The notes under the pieces: generated by a model | Told to the model about the DNA's origin: nothing | Databases searched by the model: none | The model's input: the letters and a program-made list of their open reading frames with translations, nothing else | Assembly (NCBI GenBank): GCA_044229235.1 | Contig: JBGATH010000006.1 | Span: forward strand, 62,001-126,000 | Source of the DNA: UKL13-2 sp044229235 | Lineage (GTDB): Bacteria; Pseudomonadota; Gammaproteobacteria; Burkholderiales; Usitatibacteraceae | Length of the DNA stretch: 64,000 bases | Direction of reading: 5' to 3' | Part shown: piece after piece, positions 42,351 through 51,274 of the stretch | Layout of the letters: each line of letters starts with the position of its first letter | Numbering within the stretch: position 1 is the stretch's first letter | Program-made: the position numbers and the translations under genes

Positions 42351-44672
42351 ATGGCGCCTACGCAACCGCACACCGGTCTTCAGCAGTGGCTGGATCACCT
42401 CAGCGTGTTGTTTCCTGGCGAGGCGGTGGTGCACGTTGGGGCGGGCAGCGGATTTGCAGCGAGCCGCTATGCGCAGTGGCACGTGCCGCAGGTGATGTTG
42501 TTCGAGGCCGATGCCGGGCTCGCCCGAAAAATCCCTGACTCGATCAGCGCCCACAGGGGGTGGATCGCGCGCGATGCGCTCGTTGGCGCGAGCGTGGGTG
42601 AGCAGGCTTTCTACGTTGCGACCAATCCCAATGAAAGTGGCGTGATCGAGCCGGAGTCGCTGACGTTCCTCTGGCGCAACCTGCGTGCGCGCGAGCGGCG
42701 CATGCTGCCGGTTACGACCGTGGATACAGCGCTGGTGGAAGCCGGCTGGAAATCGGACGTGGTCGACTGGCTGGTAGTGGACTGCCTCCCGTCGCTGCCG
42801 GTGCTGCAGGGCGCCGCCGGCAGTCTCGCCAGTTGCGATGTGGTGCTGGCGCGCGTGCTTTTGGGCAGTGCGGCGGGCCCTGCCGGCGCCGGGGTTGCCG
42901 AGGTCGACTCCTTTCTTGCCGGCTTGGGGTTCCGGAGTGTTGCGCGGGTGGAGGAGCGGCTGCCCGCCCTAGCCACGGCCATTTACGTACGCGACTGGAA
43001 GCGAACACGGCCTGCAGAAACGTCGGTTGCCGATGAGGGTGTGTTGTTACGTGAGTCCGCGATTGCACAGGCGCGGACCGACGCCGAGGCGATGCTTGCA
43101 TCGATGGCGGACAAGCTGGCAGACGCGAACGAACGCCTCGCCACCAGCGAAGCCCGGGCGGAGGCGCTGGCGCAATTGAACCGCAATCAGGAACAGGGCA
43201 TTGCCGCGCGCGAGGCCGAGGTCGCTGAACTCAAGACCATGATTACGGAAAGGGACACCGCGCTCGCCGAGTTGCGCAAAGGCCTCACGGACAAGGACGC
43301 GAAGGTTGCAGAACACAACCGTTTGATGGCGGGAATGGAATCGCAAGTTGCCTCGCTCCAGGCGCAGCTCGGGCGCCAGACGCGCGAGCACGACGACGAG
43401 GCCCTGCTGCAGGCCCTGCAGCTTGCAGAAAGCAAGGCATCCTTGGCGCAAGCCGTGCAGATTCAGGCGCGGCTGGAAAATCGCATCACCGAACAGCAGA
43501 CGCGCATTGACGAACTGACGCGCGGCACCCAGGAACAAACCGAACTCGCGGCCCAGCGCGCCGAGCAGGTCACTCAACTCAATCGCGCCTGCGAGGAGCT
43601 GGTTCAACAGGCGACTCAGCGCCAGGCGCGGCTCGATGAGCTTGCCCGCGTGGTTGAGGAAGCCGCCAGCGATAAGGCCGCGCAGGCGTCGCAGATGGAA
43701 TCCCTGCAGACGCAATTACGGGTGCTGCAAGCCGCGAAAGAGGAAGCCGAAAAGGCAGGCGGCGCGATTGCGACCGAACTGGAGCAGGCCCGTCAGGCGC
43801 TCAGGCAACGCGAGCAATCGATTGAAGAAGCCAATCATCGTATCAGCGCGCTGCAGGCCGGGCTCGCGGACGCGCAGCTGCAACGCGATGAGCATGCCTC
43901 GCGGATGGCGAACGAACAGGCGCGTGTGCAGCAGATGCTTGACGGCAAGTCTGCGCTGGATGCTGCGCTGTCCCGTCAGGGCCAGCTGCTGGCGGAACAT
44001 GAGACCAGGAACGCGAAGCTGGCCGAGGAGCATTTGCAACAACTGAATCTGGCTGCGCAGCGGCTGACTCAGGTCGAGGCTCTGCAGGCGGAGAAGGCTG
44101 CCGCGGTTGCATCCGCTGCCTCGCTGGCGAATCTGGCTGCGCAGCGGCTGACGCAGGTCGAGGACCTGCAGGCGGAGAAGGCGGCGGCGGTTGCATCCGC
44201 TGCCTCGCTGGCGGGCGAAGTCGCGCGCTTGCAGGCGGCAGGCGAAGCCGAGCGCGCGAATGCCGCGGAACTTTCGGCGCACCTGCAGCGCATCGCGGCA
44301 GATAACGACGAACACGTGCGGCAGTCCGCCGCGCAGCTGGCGCAGTTTGAGCGACTGCGGGAGGAGAACGCGCAGGCGCTTGCCAGGATCGACTCCCAGC
44401 AGGCCGAGCTGGCCGGCGCCGCGGAGCTTGCTGATCGGCTGCAACGCATCTCGCGTGACCACGACGAGCATGCGCGGGTATCGCGCGAGCGGCTCGCGCA
44501 CATCGAAAAATTGCTAGGCGAGGCCGAGGCGCGTAACGCACGCATCTCCCAGCTGGAGGCGGAGCGCGGCGAACTCGATTACCGCCAGCGCCTGCTCGAC
44601 GAGGAACTGGTGAAGGCAGAAGCGCAGATCGATCTCATCAAGGACGTGGTCCTGCGTGAAAAAGCATTCTGA
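42351..44672 (+). CDS. Methyltransferase fused to a long coiled coil (WbdD-like ruler candidate)
   Basis: The 773-residue product starts at the ATG at 42351; an upstream in-frame TTG overlaps the previous gene. Residues 1-218 are an FkbM-type S-adenosylmethionine methyltransferase (VVHVGAGSGFAASRY, VMLFEADAG). From about residue 232 to the end the chain is almost continuous charged coiled coil, roughly 530 residues, or about 80 nm if fully helical. The same architecture in WbdD of E. coli O9a sets polysaccharide length by holding the terminating enzyme at a fixed distance. An 84-base tandem duplication lies inside the coil. Terminator function is inferred from architecture and context. Confidence 0.75.
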   Translation: MAPTQPHTGLQQWLDHLSVLFPGEAVVHVGAGSGFAASRYAQWHVPQVMLFEADAGLARKIPDSISAHRGWIARDALVGASVGEQAFYVATNPNESGVIEPESLTFLWRNLRARERRMLPVTTVDTALVEAGWKSDVVDWLVVDCLPSLPVLQGAAGSLASCDVVLARVLLGSAAGPAGAGVAEVDSFLAGLGFRSVARVEERLPALATAIYVRDWKRTRPAETSVADEGVLLRESAIAQARTDAEAMLASMADKLADANERLATSEARAEALAQLNRNQEQGIAAREAEVAELKTMITERDTALAELRKGLTDKDAKVAEHNRLMAGMESQVASLQAQLGRQTREHDDEALLQALQLAESKASLAQAVQIQARLENRITEQQTRIDELTRGTQEQTELAAQRAEQVTQLNRACEELVQQATQRQARLDELARVVEEAASDKAAQASQMESLQTQLRVLQAAKEEAEKAGGAIATELEQARQALRQREQSIEEANHRISALQAGLADAQLQRDEHASRMANEQARVQQMLDGKSALDAALSRQGQLLAEHETRNAKLAEEHLQQLNLAAQRLTQVEALQAEKAAAVASAASLANLAAQRLTQVEDLQAEKAAAVASAASLAGEVARLQAAGEAERANAAELSAHLQRIAADNDEHVRQSAAQLAQFERLREENAQALARIDSQQAELAGAAELADRLQRISRDHDEHARVSRERLAHIEKLLGEAEARNARISQLEAERGELDYRQRLLDEELVKAEAQIDLIKDVVLREKAF
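44046..44213 (+). repeat. Tandem 84-base duplication in the coiled-coil segment
   Basis: Two adjacent copies (44046-44129 and 44130-44213) differ at only a few bases. Each encodes 28 residues (NLAAQRLTQVE, then LQAEKAAAVASAASLA), which is exactly four heptads and keeps the coil in register. Confidence 0.93.
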
Positions 44673-46020
44673 AATCAAGACGGCGAAACGCCGGCCCGCC
44701 GCGCGCAGGAAACCGGGTGTCACCGCAAGGCGGGGTGCGCGGGGACTGGAGGCTGATGCTGCGAATGCGGCTGCGGCAACGCGCGCCGACGATTCCGAAT
44801 TGCTGCCGGTCATGGAAGGTTACGATGCGTCGGCGCTGTCGCAGGCAAAGACGCAGTGGTTCTTCGGCGAATGGGACGCGCTGGCCAGGTGTGACCTGGA
44901 CCGCTTGCAGCATCATCCCGACCGCGATCGTCTGGCGTTGCTGGTGGCCGCGGCACAGCAGCAGCTGGGTGAACACGACAGTGCGCTCAAGTCTGCCCGT
45001 CTGGCGGTACAGTGGGGTTGCCGCCGCGACCTGCTCGCACAGGTGCTGATTGCGGGCGTGCACAACACGCTCGGTCGTGCCGCCGCATTGGGCCGTCAGG
45101 AAGCCCGTGCGGTGCGGCACTTTGAAAAGGCGGTGTCGGTAGGCGCATCTGCAGGCGGTTCTGCGGAATTGATGGGCCATGCCCGCTCGGTGCGGGAGGT
45201 CACCAAGCTTGGCCTCTTGCCCGACGCGGCAGCACTGATGGAAAAATCCCTGAAAACGGCCGCGAGTCTCGCGAAACGCCCGGTAGAACAGGACGCCAGG
45301 ATTCGCATGCTGGAAGCCGAGGTTGAATTGCTCCGCGGTGGCCTGACCCTGGCAGCCCAGCGCAAGCAGCTGTACGCATCCGGCGGCAATCCGGCGGATG
45401 ACCGCGAAGCGTCCACCTCGCAGCTCGGCCAGGACCTCTGGGTGCTGGAGCAAACCGGGTTCAAGCGCGGGGGCTATTTCGTGGAGTTCGGCGCAACCGA
45501 CGGGGTGCTGCTCAGCAACACCTATCTGCTGGAACGCCGCTACGACTGGCAGGGCATTTGCGCCGAGCCACACCCGGATTTCTTTGCGAAGCTGCGCCGG
45601 AATCGGCGCTGCCGCGTTTCGGATGCGTGCGTGGCCGCGGAAAGCGGGCGCGACGTCGAATTCATCCTCGCTGACGAATATGGCGGCATCGCCGACTTCG
45701 CGGGGAACGACACGCATGCCGCGAAGCGCCAGGCGTACCGAAGCCTGGGCAAGGTGGTGCACATGCAGACGACCTCGCTCGATGAACTGCTCACCTCCAA
45801 TCATGCGCCCCGCGACATCGACTACCTCAGCCTCGATACCGAAGGCAGCGAGTACGAAATCCTCAGGGCCTTTCCCTTTGAGCGCTGGCGCATTCAATGC
45901 ATTACCGTCGAGCACAACTTTTCCGAAACGCGCGAGCCGATCCGCCGTCTGCTGGAGTCGAAGGGCTATCGTCGGCAGGAGGCGCAGTGGGATGATTGGT
46001 ATCTTCTTGCCGGCGCATAG
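44656..46020 (+). CDS. FkbM family methyltransferase with helical N-terminal region
   Basis: The 454-residue product overlaps the previous gene by 17 bases, so translation is likely coupled. The basic N-terminal tail is followed by helical repeats reminiscent of tetratricopeptide units (about 50-210). The methyltransferase domain begins near residue 270 (FVEFGATDGVLLSNTYLLE, then ICAEPHPDFF and IDYLSLDTEGSEYEIL), standard for FkbM enzymes, which O-methylate sugars. The target is probably a residue of the polysaccharide made by this locus. Confidence 0.82.
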   Translation: MKKHSEIKTAKRRPAARRKPGVTARRGARGLEADAANAAAATRADDSELLPVMEGYDASALSQAKTQWFFGEWDALARCDLDRLQHHPDRDRLALLVAAAQQQLGEHDSALKSARLAVQWGCRRDLLAQVLIAGVHNTLGRAAALGRQEARAVRHFEKAVSVGASAGGSAELMGHARSVREVTKLGLLPDAAALMEKSLKTAASLAKRPVEQDARIRMLEAEVELLRGGLTLAAQRKQLYASGGNPADDREASTSQLGQDLWVLEQTGFKRGGYFVEFGATDGVLLSNTYLLERRYDWQGICAEPHPDFFAKLRRNRRCRVSDACVAAESGRDVEFILADEYGGIADFAGNDTHAAKRQAYRSLGKVVHMQTTSLDELLTSNHAPRDIDYLSLDTEGSEYEILRAFPFERWRIQCITVEHNFSETREPIRRLLESKGYRRQEAQWDDWYLLAGA

Positions 46021-46084
46021 CAATTCAAGGCGGGGGAAGAGGATTGCAGTGGGTTGTGGCTGACAAAAAGGGATGTATCTAGCT

Positions 46085-48112
46085 ATGAATGTCATGAACA
46101 ACAAGCTTGGCCGCGTCAACCGGCATGACCTAGAGCGCGCAATAGCATTTATGGACGCTGCATCGCGGCGCCGCGCTATGAATATGGTCGAAAAAGTCCA
46201 CGATGAACGCGCGCAGCGCGAGACTATTGTCGCTTTGATGCAAGGGCTCGGTGACAAGGGAACTACTATTGGCGAGCGCGTAGTACTCTTTTCCCTGAAC
46301 GCGTTGTATCGGAACTGGCGCTTTGGATCAATCGAGGAACGGACCGATGCAATTCGTGAAATCGCATGGGTGCGAGCGAAGCTTGCCGCGCGTATTGTTG
46401 ACGATCGTGTCAGCGTTAGGAGCGGCTCGCGGAAAACGAGTGAGACAGACATGGAGTCGGAGGGTGCCGCTTCGTCTGTCGACTCAATTGCCGAAGCAGT
46501 CGGGCTCGCGTACAAGCTTTGCTTTGGACTTCTACCGCCAGCGGAAGTACTGGCGGCCACGCGCAATCGCTGCCTCGATGACGATTCTTTTGCGACATGG
46601 CTGGCAGAAATTCATGCTACCGATGAATCGCAACGCTTTAGAAAGGCTAGCTGGACAGTACTAAATCCCCCGCCGAGAGACCTGGCGGCATTGATCAGCG
46701 AAGATGTGATAGCGAAGGGCATAGTCCTAACGTATCAGTTGACGGTTGGGCGAACGCCCGTCCTCGCCGAAATTGATATCTGGAAGGGAAACTTTCGTAA
46801 CGGGCTCAGTTTTGCTGACTTTTTGCGCGGCATGCATAGCGGGGAGGAGGCCTTGAGATACCAAAAGGGAAATCTAGCCAATATTTCGGACGGGAAGCTG
46901 GTGCAAATGATCTACGAGTCGATACTTGGCTATGGGGTTGGTCCGCGTGAACTGTCGGTCTGGGTAAGAGAACTCGAACGAGGCGCGGTAGAGCGTGAAG
47001 ATATTCTCAAGAGCATCTTCAAGAAATTTGCCGTCTCTGTAGCAGACAACGCTCACGCTCAAGCAGAAGAGTTGCACAACGCATTAGTTTGCAGCATTGC
47101 CTGTACCGGCGAGCAACTAACCGTCGCCAGGTGGAATGAGCGCGCCGCAGAACTCGCCGAAGTAGTCAACATTCAGGGGGCAGAGCCGGAAACGCCGCAT
47201 GCACGCTTTTCCATTCTGGCTAAGCCCGGAATACTAATTACTGCTATCGCGAGTTTGTACCGCGGCGGCAAATACATTGAGCAGTTCATGGACAATATTA
47301 CTTCTCAAACGCGATTTCGCGATTACGCGGAACTGGTGATAGTTGACGCGGACTCACCCGAGAACGAAGCGGCAGTGATAGCTCGTTACCTAAGGGATTT
47401 CCCGCAAATTGTATACAAGCGGATGAACTATAGGATCGGCATTTACGATGCGTGGAATGTTGGTGCGCAGTTGGCAAGAGGGAAATATCTCACCAACACC
47501 AATCTGGATGACATACGCCGAAATGACTCGCTTGAGCTGCAGGCCGCAACCTTGGAAAACCTCCCGTTTGTCGACGTCGTATATCAGGATTTCTTTTACA
47601 CATTTGACCCAAAACTGAGCTTTGAAGAGATTGCCAAGTTCGGATTTAAGAGCAATTTGCCAGTTGTCACGACCATGAACATGATGGATTTTAACTCGCC
47701 GCACAATGCACCCATGTGGCGAAAGAGCCTTCACACCGAGTTGGGGTACTTCGATACGACATTCAAGTCGGCTGGCGACTATGACTTCTGGATGCGATGT
47801 CTCCTTGCTGGGAAGACGTTCTATAAGCTGAACGACGCACATGTCGTCTATTACCAAAACCCGGAAGGCATCTCAACGCGGCCGGACACCAAAGGCGTAC
47901 AGGAAGGGCGACGAATCTTCAAAGCTTATGCGAGGCGACTGATTCCTGAATGTGCTGTGATGCCAACGGAGGAGTTCCTTGGGTTAAGTTCGTACATGCC
48001 GGAAAGGCCGGCAGGAGAAAGGATCAGTCGATACGCGATGGCGCAGAGCGCGCTGAGAAATGTCGGCATGAGATCGAAGTATCTGCCGGGACGGCTTGGT
48101 GACGAACAATGA
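46085..48112 (+). CDS. Family 2 glycosyltransferase with N-terminal DUF4214-like repeats
   Basis: The product has 675 residues from the ATG at 46085 (an ATG at 46073 is directly against the aaaaggg and less likely). Residues about 138-185, 210-260 and 280-325 look like three DUF4214-type helical units (LGR-like core, W/G-S-x-x-x-F-x-x-x-L and S-x-E). Residues about 390-600 are a GT-A glycosyltransferase with LVIVDADSPENE, the NLDDIR motif as the metal-binding DxD, and the catalytic region SAGDYDFWMRC. The combination is unusual. Base composition is lower in GC than the genes on either side. It overlaps the next gene by 4 bases (ATGA). Confidence 0.8.
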   Translation: MNVMNNKLGRVNRHDLERAIAFMDAASRRRAMNMVEKVHDERAQRETIVALMQGLGDKGTTIGERVVLFSLNALYRNWRFGSIEERTDAIREIAWVRAKLAARIVDDRVSVRSGSRKTSETDMESEGAASSVDSIAEAVGLAYKLCFGLLPPAEVLAATRNRCLDDDSFATWLAEIHATDESQRFRKASWTVLNPPPRDLAALISEDVIAKGIVLTYQLTVGRTPVLAEIDIWKGNFRNGLSFADFLRGMHSGEEALRYQKGNLANISDGKLVQMIYESILGYGVGPRELSVWVRELERGAVEREDILKSIFKKFAVSVADNAHAQAEELHNALVCSIACTGEQLTVARWNERAAELAEVVNIQGAEPETPHARFSILAKPGILITAIASLYRGGKYIEQFMDNITSQTRFRDYAELVIVDADSPENEAAVIARYLRDFPQIVYKRMNYRIGIYDAWNVGAQLARGKYLTNTNLDDIRRNDSLELQAATLENLPFVDVVYQDFFYTFDPKLSFEEIAKFGFKSNLPVVTTMNMMDFNSPHNAPMWRKSLHTELGYFDTTFKSAGDYDFWMRCLLAGKTFYKLNDAHVVYYQNPEGISTRPDTKGVQEGRRIFKAYARRLIPECAVMPTEEFLGLSSYMPERPAGERISRYAMAQSALRNVGMRSKYLPGRLGDEQ

Positions 48113-49296
48113 AACTGTTAGTCGACGGAATATTCAACCGAATAAGCAACACAGGGATCTCACGCGTATGGCAATCAATGTTGCCGCTGCTCGCGAGTGA
48201 ACATGGCATTGAGGTGCTGGTACTGGACCGCGGCGGGATGAGGAAAGAACCTGGCGTTACCTACATTCCATTTGGCACTACGTCATATTCGGCGCACTCA
48301 ACTTTCAACTACTGCCCGGCAGATTCATTCCTAATACAGCAGATTTGCGATCACTATTCCATTGATGTCTTTACGTCGACTTTCTATACGAGCCCGATTC
48401 GAACGCCGACCGTACTTGTGATCTACGACATGATTCCCGAACTATTCGATTTCAATCTTAAGCAGAGCGTGATGATGGAAAAGGAAATGGCTATCAGTTA
48501 CGCTCAGCGTTACGTGTGCATATCGGAGTGCACGAAACGAGATCTCATTTCCTTCTATCCAGAGATACCTGAAAGCCATGTGAAGGTTGCCTATTGTGGA
48601 GTTGATCGGCAGATCTTCCACCGCCGAAGCCAGGCTGAGATTGAGGAGTTTAAGATCCGATGGAGGCTTTCTCGCCCCTATTTTCTCTTCGTGGGGTCAC
48701 GCATTCAACACGGCGGTTACAAGAATAGCAAGCTATTCTTTGATGCGTTGAAATCGGTTCACCCAGCGGATTTTGACGTCATGTGCGTTGGCGGGGAGCA
48801 CAACATTGAGCGTACTGTACTCGAAGGGCTCCCTGCCGAAATGTGCTGCAGGCGAGTCGATCTGACTGACGTTGATCTCGCTATTGCGTATTCGGCAGCC
48901 GAGGCGCTGGTCTACCCGTCTTTGTATGAGGGCTTTGGTATGCCGGTCATTGAGGCAATGGCCTGTGCCTGTCCGGTGATTACGACGCACTGTGGCGCTC
49001 TTCGCGAGGCTGCCGGCTCCGCAGCGTGTGTCATTTCCGGCACATCGATCCCAGAGATGGCTGAGGCACTGACGAGTGTGCGTGTCCGTTCGCGTCAGGA
49101 AGAATTACGCGCCGCCGGCCTCATTCACGCTTCTGCTTTTGATTGGGGGAAAATTGCCGAAGTGTTTGCGGGCGAGTGCCGCATGGCAATGAGCGAGGTG
49201 GCAGCTGGAAGCTACAAAGAGTTCTTCAAGTTGTGGGCTGAGCATCGCGCGATCCAAGCGGGTGTGGACTACGAGTGGATTCCGCCGATTCAATGA
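48109..49296 (+). CDS. Glycosyltransferase family 4 (GT-B)
   Basis: The 395-residue product begins MKLLVDGIFNRISNTGISRVW, and has the GT-B C-terminal signature VYPSLYEGFGMPVIEAMACACPVIT with the E-x7-E sugar-nucleotide-binding pair (Glu in EGFG and in VIEA), and FLFVGSRIQHGG. It adds a sugar to the growing repeat, linkage unknown. Start and stop codons overlap those of both neighbours (ATGA at 48109 and at 49293), so the three genes form one coupled unit in the AT-richer cassette. Confidence 0.88.
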   Translation: MKLLVDGIFNRISNTGISRVWQSMLPLLASEHGIEVLVLDRGGMRKEPGVTYIPFGTTSYSAHSTFNYCPADSFLIQQICDHYSIDVFTSTFYTSPIRTPTVLVIYDMIPELFDFNLKQSVMMEKEMAISYAQRYVCISECTKRDLISFYPEIPESHVKVAYCGVDRQIFHRRSQAEIEEFKIRWRLSRPYFLFVGSRIQHGGYKNSKLFFDALKSVHPADFDVMCVGGEHNIERTVLEGLPAEMCCRRVDLTDVDLAIAYSAAEALVYPSLYEGFGMPVIEAMACACPVITTHCGALREAAGSAACVISGTSIPEMAEALTSVRVRSRQEELRAAGLIHASAFDWGKIAEVFAGECRMAMSEVAAGSYKEFFKLWAEHRAIQAGVDYEWIPPIQ

Positions 49297-51122
49297 AGCA
49301 GGATATGTCTACTAGAAATGGCGGGCCATCAGGTGATCAATTGAACAAGGACAACCTCGAATACATCAGCGTGGGGAACCGACAGTCATTCGCGGCCGGT
49401 GCCGGAGTCGAGCGGTTTCTGCTTGATGGCTGGTCTGGATCGGAATTGGCGCATCGATGGACCGATGGCGAATGCGCGCGCTTGAAGTTCCAAATCGAAG
49501 GATTGGACGGTCGGGATGTTCTGGTAAGGTTGAAGTGTAAGCCTCTGATTATTCCGTCAGTTTGCGAGAGTCAAAGAGTTGAAGTCCGTGTCAACTATTT
49601 GCGATTGCTGGAATGGGACGTTAAAGAGGCAGGCTGGTACGAAGCGATAGTGCCAAGGGGTAGGCTGCCGAATGGAAGACTCTTGCTCACGCTGAACATT
49701 TCAAATCCAATTTCGCCCGCCGAACATGGAAAGTCCTCGGACACTAGGAAGTTAGGATTGCTCGTAGAAGAAATCGCGATCGAACATAGCCACAAAGAGT
49801 CGGTGGTGGATTGGCTTGGCACCGGCATGGATCCGGTTGGGGATGTGCTGCGGCGTGGACCTGATTATTTTCGCGCAATTCGGCACGATGCCGCCAAACA
49901 CGTAGAAGAGCTTAGGCGGCTTGATGTATTAAGCGATCTCGCAAATCGTGGACTAATACCCGCGCAAGACTTTACACCGATTCGCCATCAATCCTACTCT
50001 GAGCTTGCCAGAGCGGGGGGTGCGCGATGGGACGTGTCGCCCGCAAACTATGTTCTCTTGACTCTTCGCGATGCTGCGATGGTGTGGATCAATATTAGCC
50101 AACGCCTGTTGGAGATAGCGCCCGAGCGAGATTTCGGGCTTATCGACGGTCACTATGGGAATTTTGCACTGTTCAACAATTCGCGGCCGAAATGGGTGGA
50201 CATAGGATCAATCATGGAGGGGGCAAGTTCTCGCACCAAGAAAAATAGCGGTTGGTTTGGTCTTGAGCAGTTCATGCGCTGTTTTGTGTACCCGTTGCAA
50301 ATGCACTTTCACAAGCCGCATTTGCGCGACGAAATTCGCGAGTTGATGCACCTGCACTACGAGGGTATGCCGCACGCCCTAATCGCCGAATACTTGGGGC
50401 CGGAATTTGTACTGGACTACTTGTGCGACCCGAAAACCGGCATGGCACGAGGTCGTGCAATTGACATTCTCGCCGGAATTGTGATGTCGGTTGAATACAG
50501 GTGCGCTGAAACGCGCTGGTCTAACTATCGCAATTCAACAGCACTCAAGTGGGCGCTTGAAGGCAAGTATTTGCGAACCGATGAGGATGCTAGATATAGG
50601 GTAATCATCGATCTGGTGAAGAGTTCCAAGGCAAAGACTTTCTTCGATGTAGGTTCAAATGACGGCCTATTCAGCATCATGTGTGCTCGTGAGGGACTTT
50701 CTGGGATTGCAACAGATGTTGACGACGCATCCTTGAACAAGTTGTATGGTTTTCTTGGTGAGCATCCGGGTTTGGAGATTACTGTGGCATTCTCGCCATT
50801 TGTCGAGATCGAGTATTCAGCGGAGCTTGTTCTGTCTTTAGCAATTACACACCACCTGTCACTCGGCCAAGGACTTTCGTTTTCACAGATCGCAGACAGA
50901 TTAGCCAGAGTAACGGAGAAGGTGTTGATTACAGAGTTCATGCCGGATGGGCTTGGAGGTGTGCCAGGGCATCGAGAACCTAGCCCTAACCCGCTTCCCG
51001 TCGGGTATTCACTTGACTCATACCTTACTGCGCTATCGGTCTTTTTTCGTCAGGTGAGGGTGATTGAGTACCTGCGGGAGAGTCCGATCTCTCGTCGAAC
51101 CTTGATTTATTGCGAAAAGTAG
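49293..51122 (+). CDS. Three-part protein: beta module, kinase-like segment, methyltransferase
   Basis: The 609-residue product starts at the ATG overlapping the previous stop. Residues about 20-155 form the beta module shared with the protein at 40754 (FLLDGWSGSELAHRW, then LNISNPISPAEHG). Residues about 190-330 contain DGHYGN and KWVDIGS, spaced like the catalytic HxD/N and DxG motifs of phosphotransferase-fold kinases, though the loop order is not verified. Residues about 440-609 are an S-adenosylmethionine methyltransferase (AKTFFDVGSNDGLFS). Kinase plus methyltransferase recalls WbdD-type chain terminators. Similar proteins include NoeA-like methyltransferases. The function is inferred. 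Confidence 0.65.
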   Translation: MKQDMSTRNGGPSGDQLNKDNLEYISVGNRQSFAAGAGVERFLLDGWSGSELAHRWTDGECARLKFQIEGLDGRDVLVRLKCKPLIIPSVCESQRVEVRVNYLRLLEWDVKEAGWYEAIVPRGRLPNGRLLLTLNISNPISPAEHGKSSDTRKLGLLVEEIAIEHSHKESVVDWLGTGMDPVGDVLRRGPDYFRAIRHDAAKHVEELRRLDVLSDLANRGLIPAQDFTPIRHQSYSELARAGGARWDVSPANYVLLTLRDAAMVWINISQRLLEIAPERDFGLIDGHYGNFALFNNSRPKWVDIGSIMEGASSRTKKNSGWFGLEQFMRCFVYPLQMHFHKPHLRDEIRELMHLHYEGMPHALIAEYLGPEFVLDYLCDPKTGMARGRAIDILAGIVMSVEYRCAETRWSNYRNSTALKWALEGKYLRTDEDARYRVIIDLVKSSKAKTFFDVGSNDGLFSIMCAREGLSGIATDVDDASLNKLYGFLGEHPGLEITVAFSPFVEIEYSAELVLSLAITHHLSLGQGLSFSQIADRLARVTEKVLITEFMPDGLGGVPGHREPSPNPLPVGYSLDSYLTALSVFFRQVRVIEYLRESPISRRTLIYCEK

Positions 51123-51274
51123 TTGTCCGGAACATGATGCCCGCCAGTACGGCTGCGTTACCCTTCGTGTGAAGTAGAGATTGGGGGCTACCTTTGCCGA
51201 AGCGAGATTGATTGGTGGCGAGTTCCGAGAGCGGTGCGTGTTCGCCGCCAGAAGCATATGATAGGAGAGGAGCA

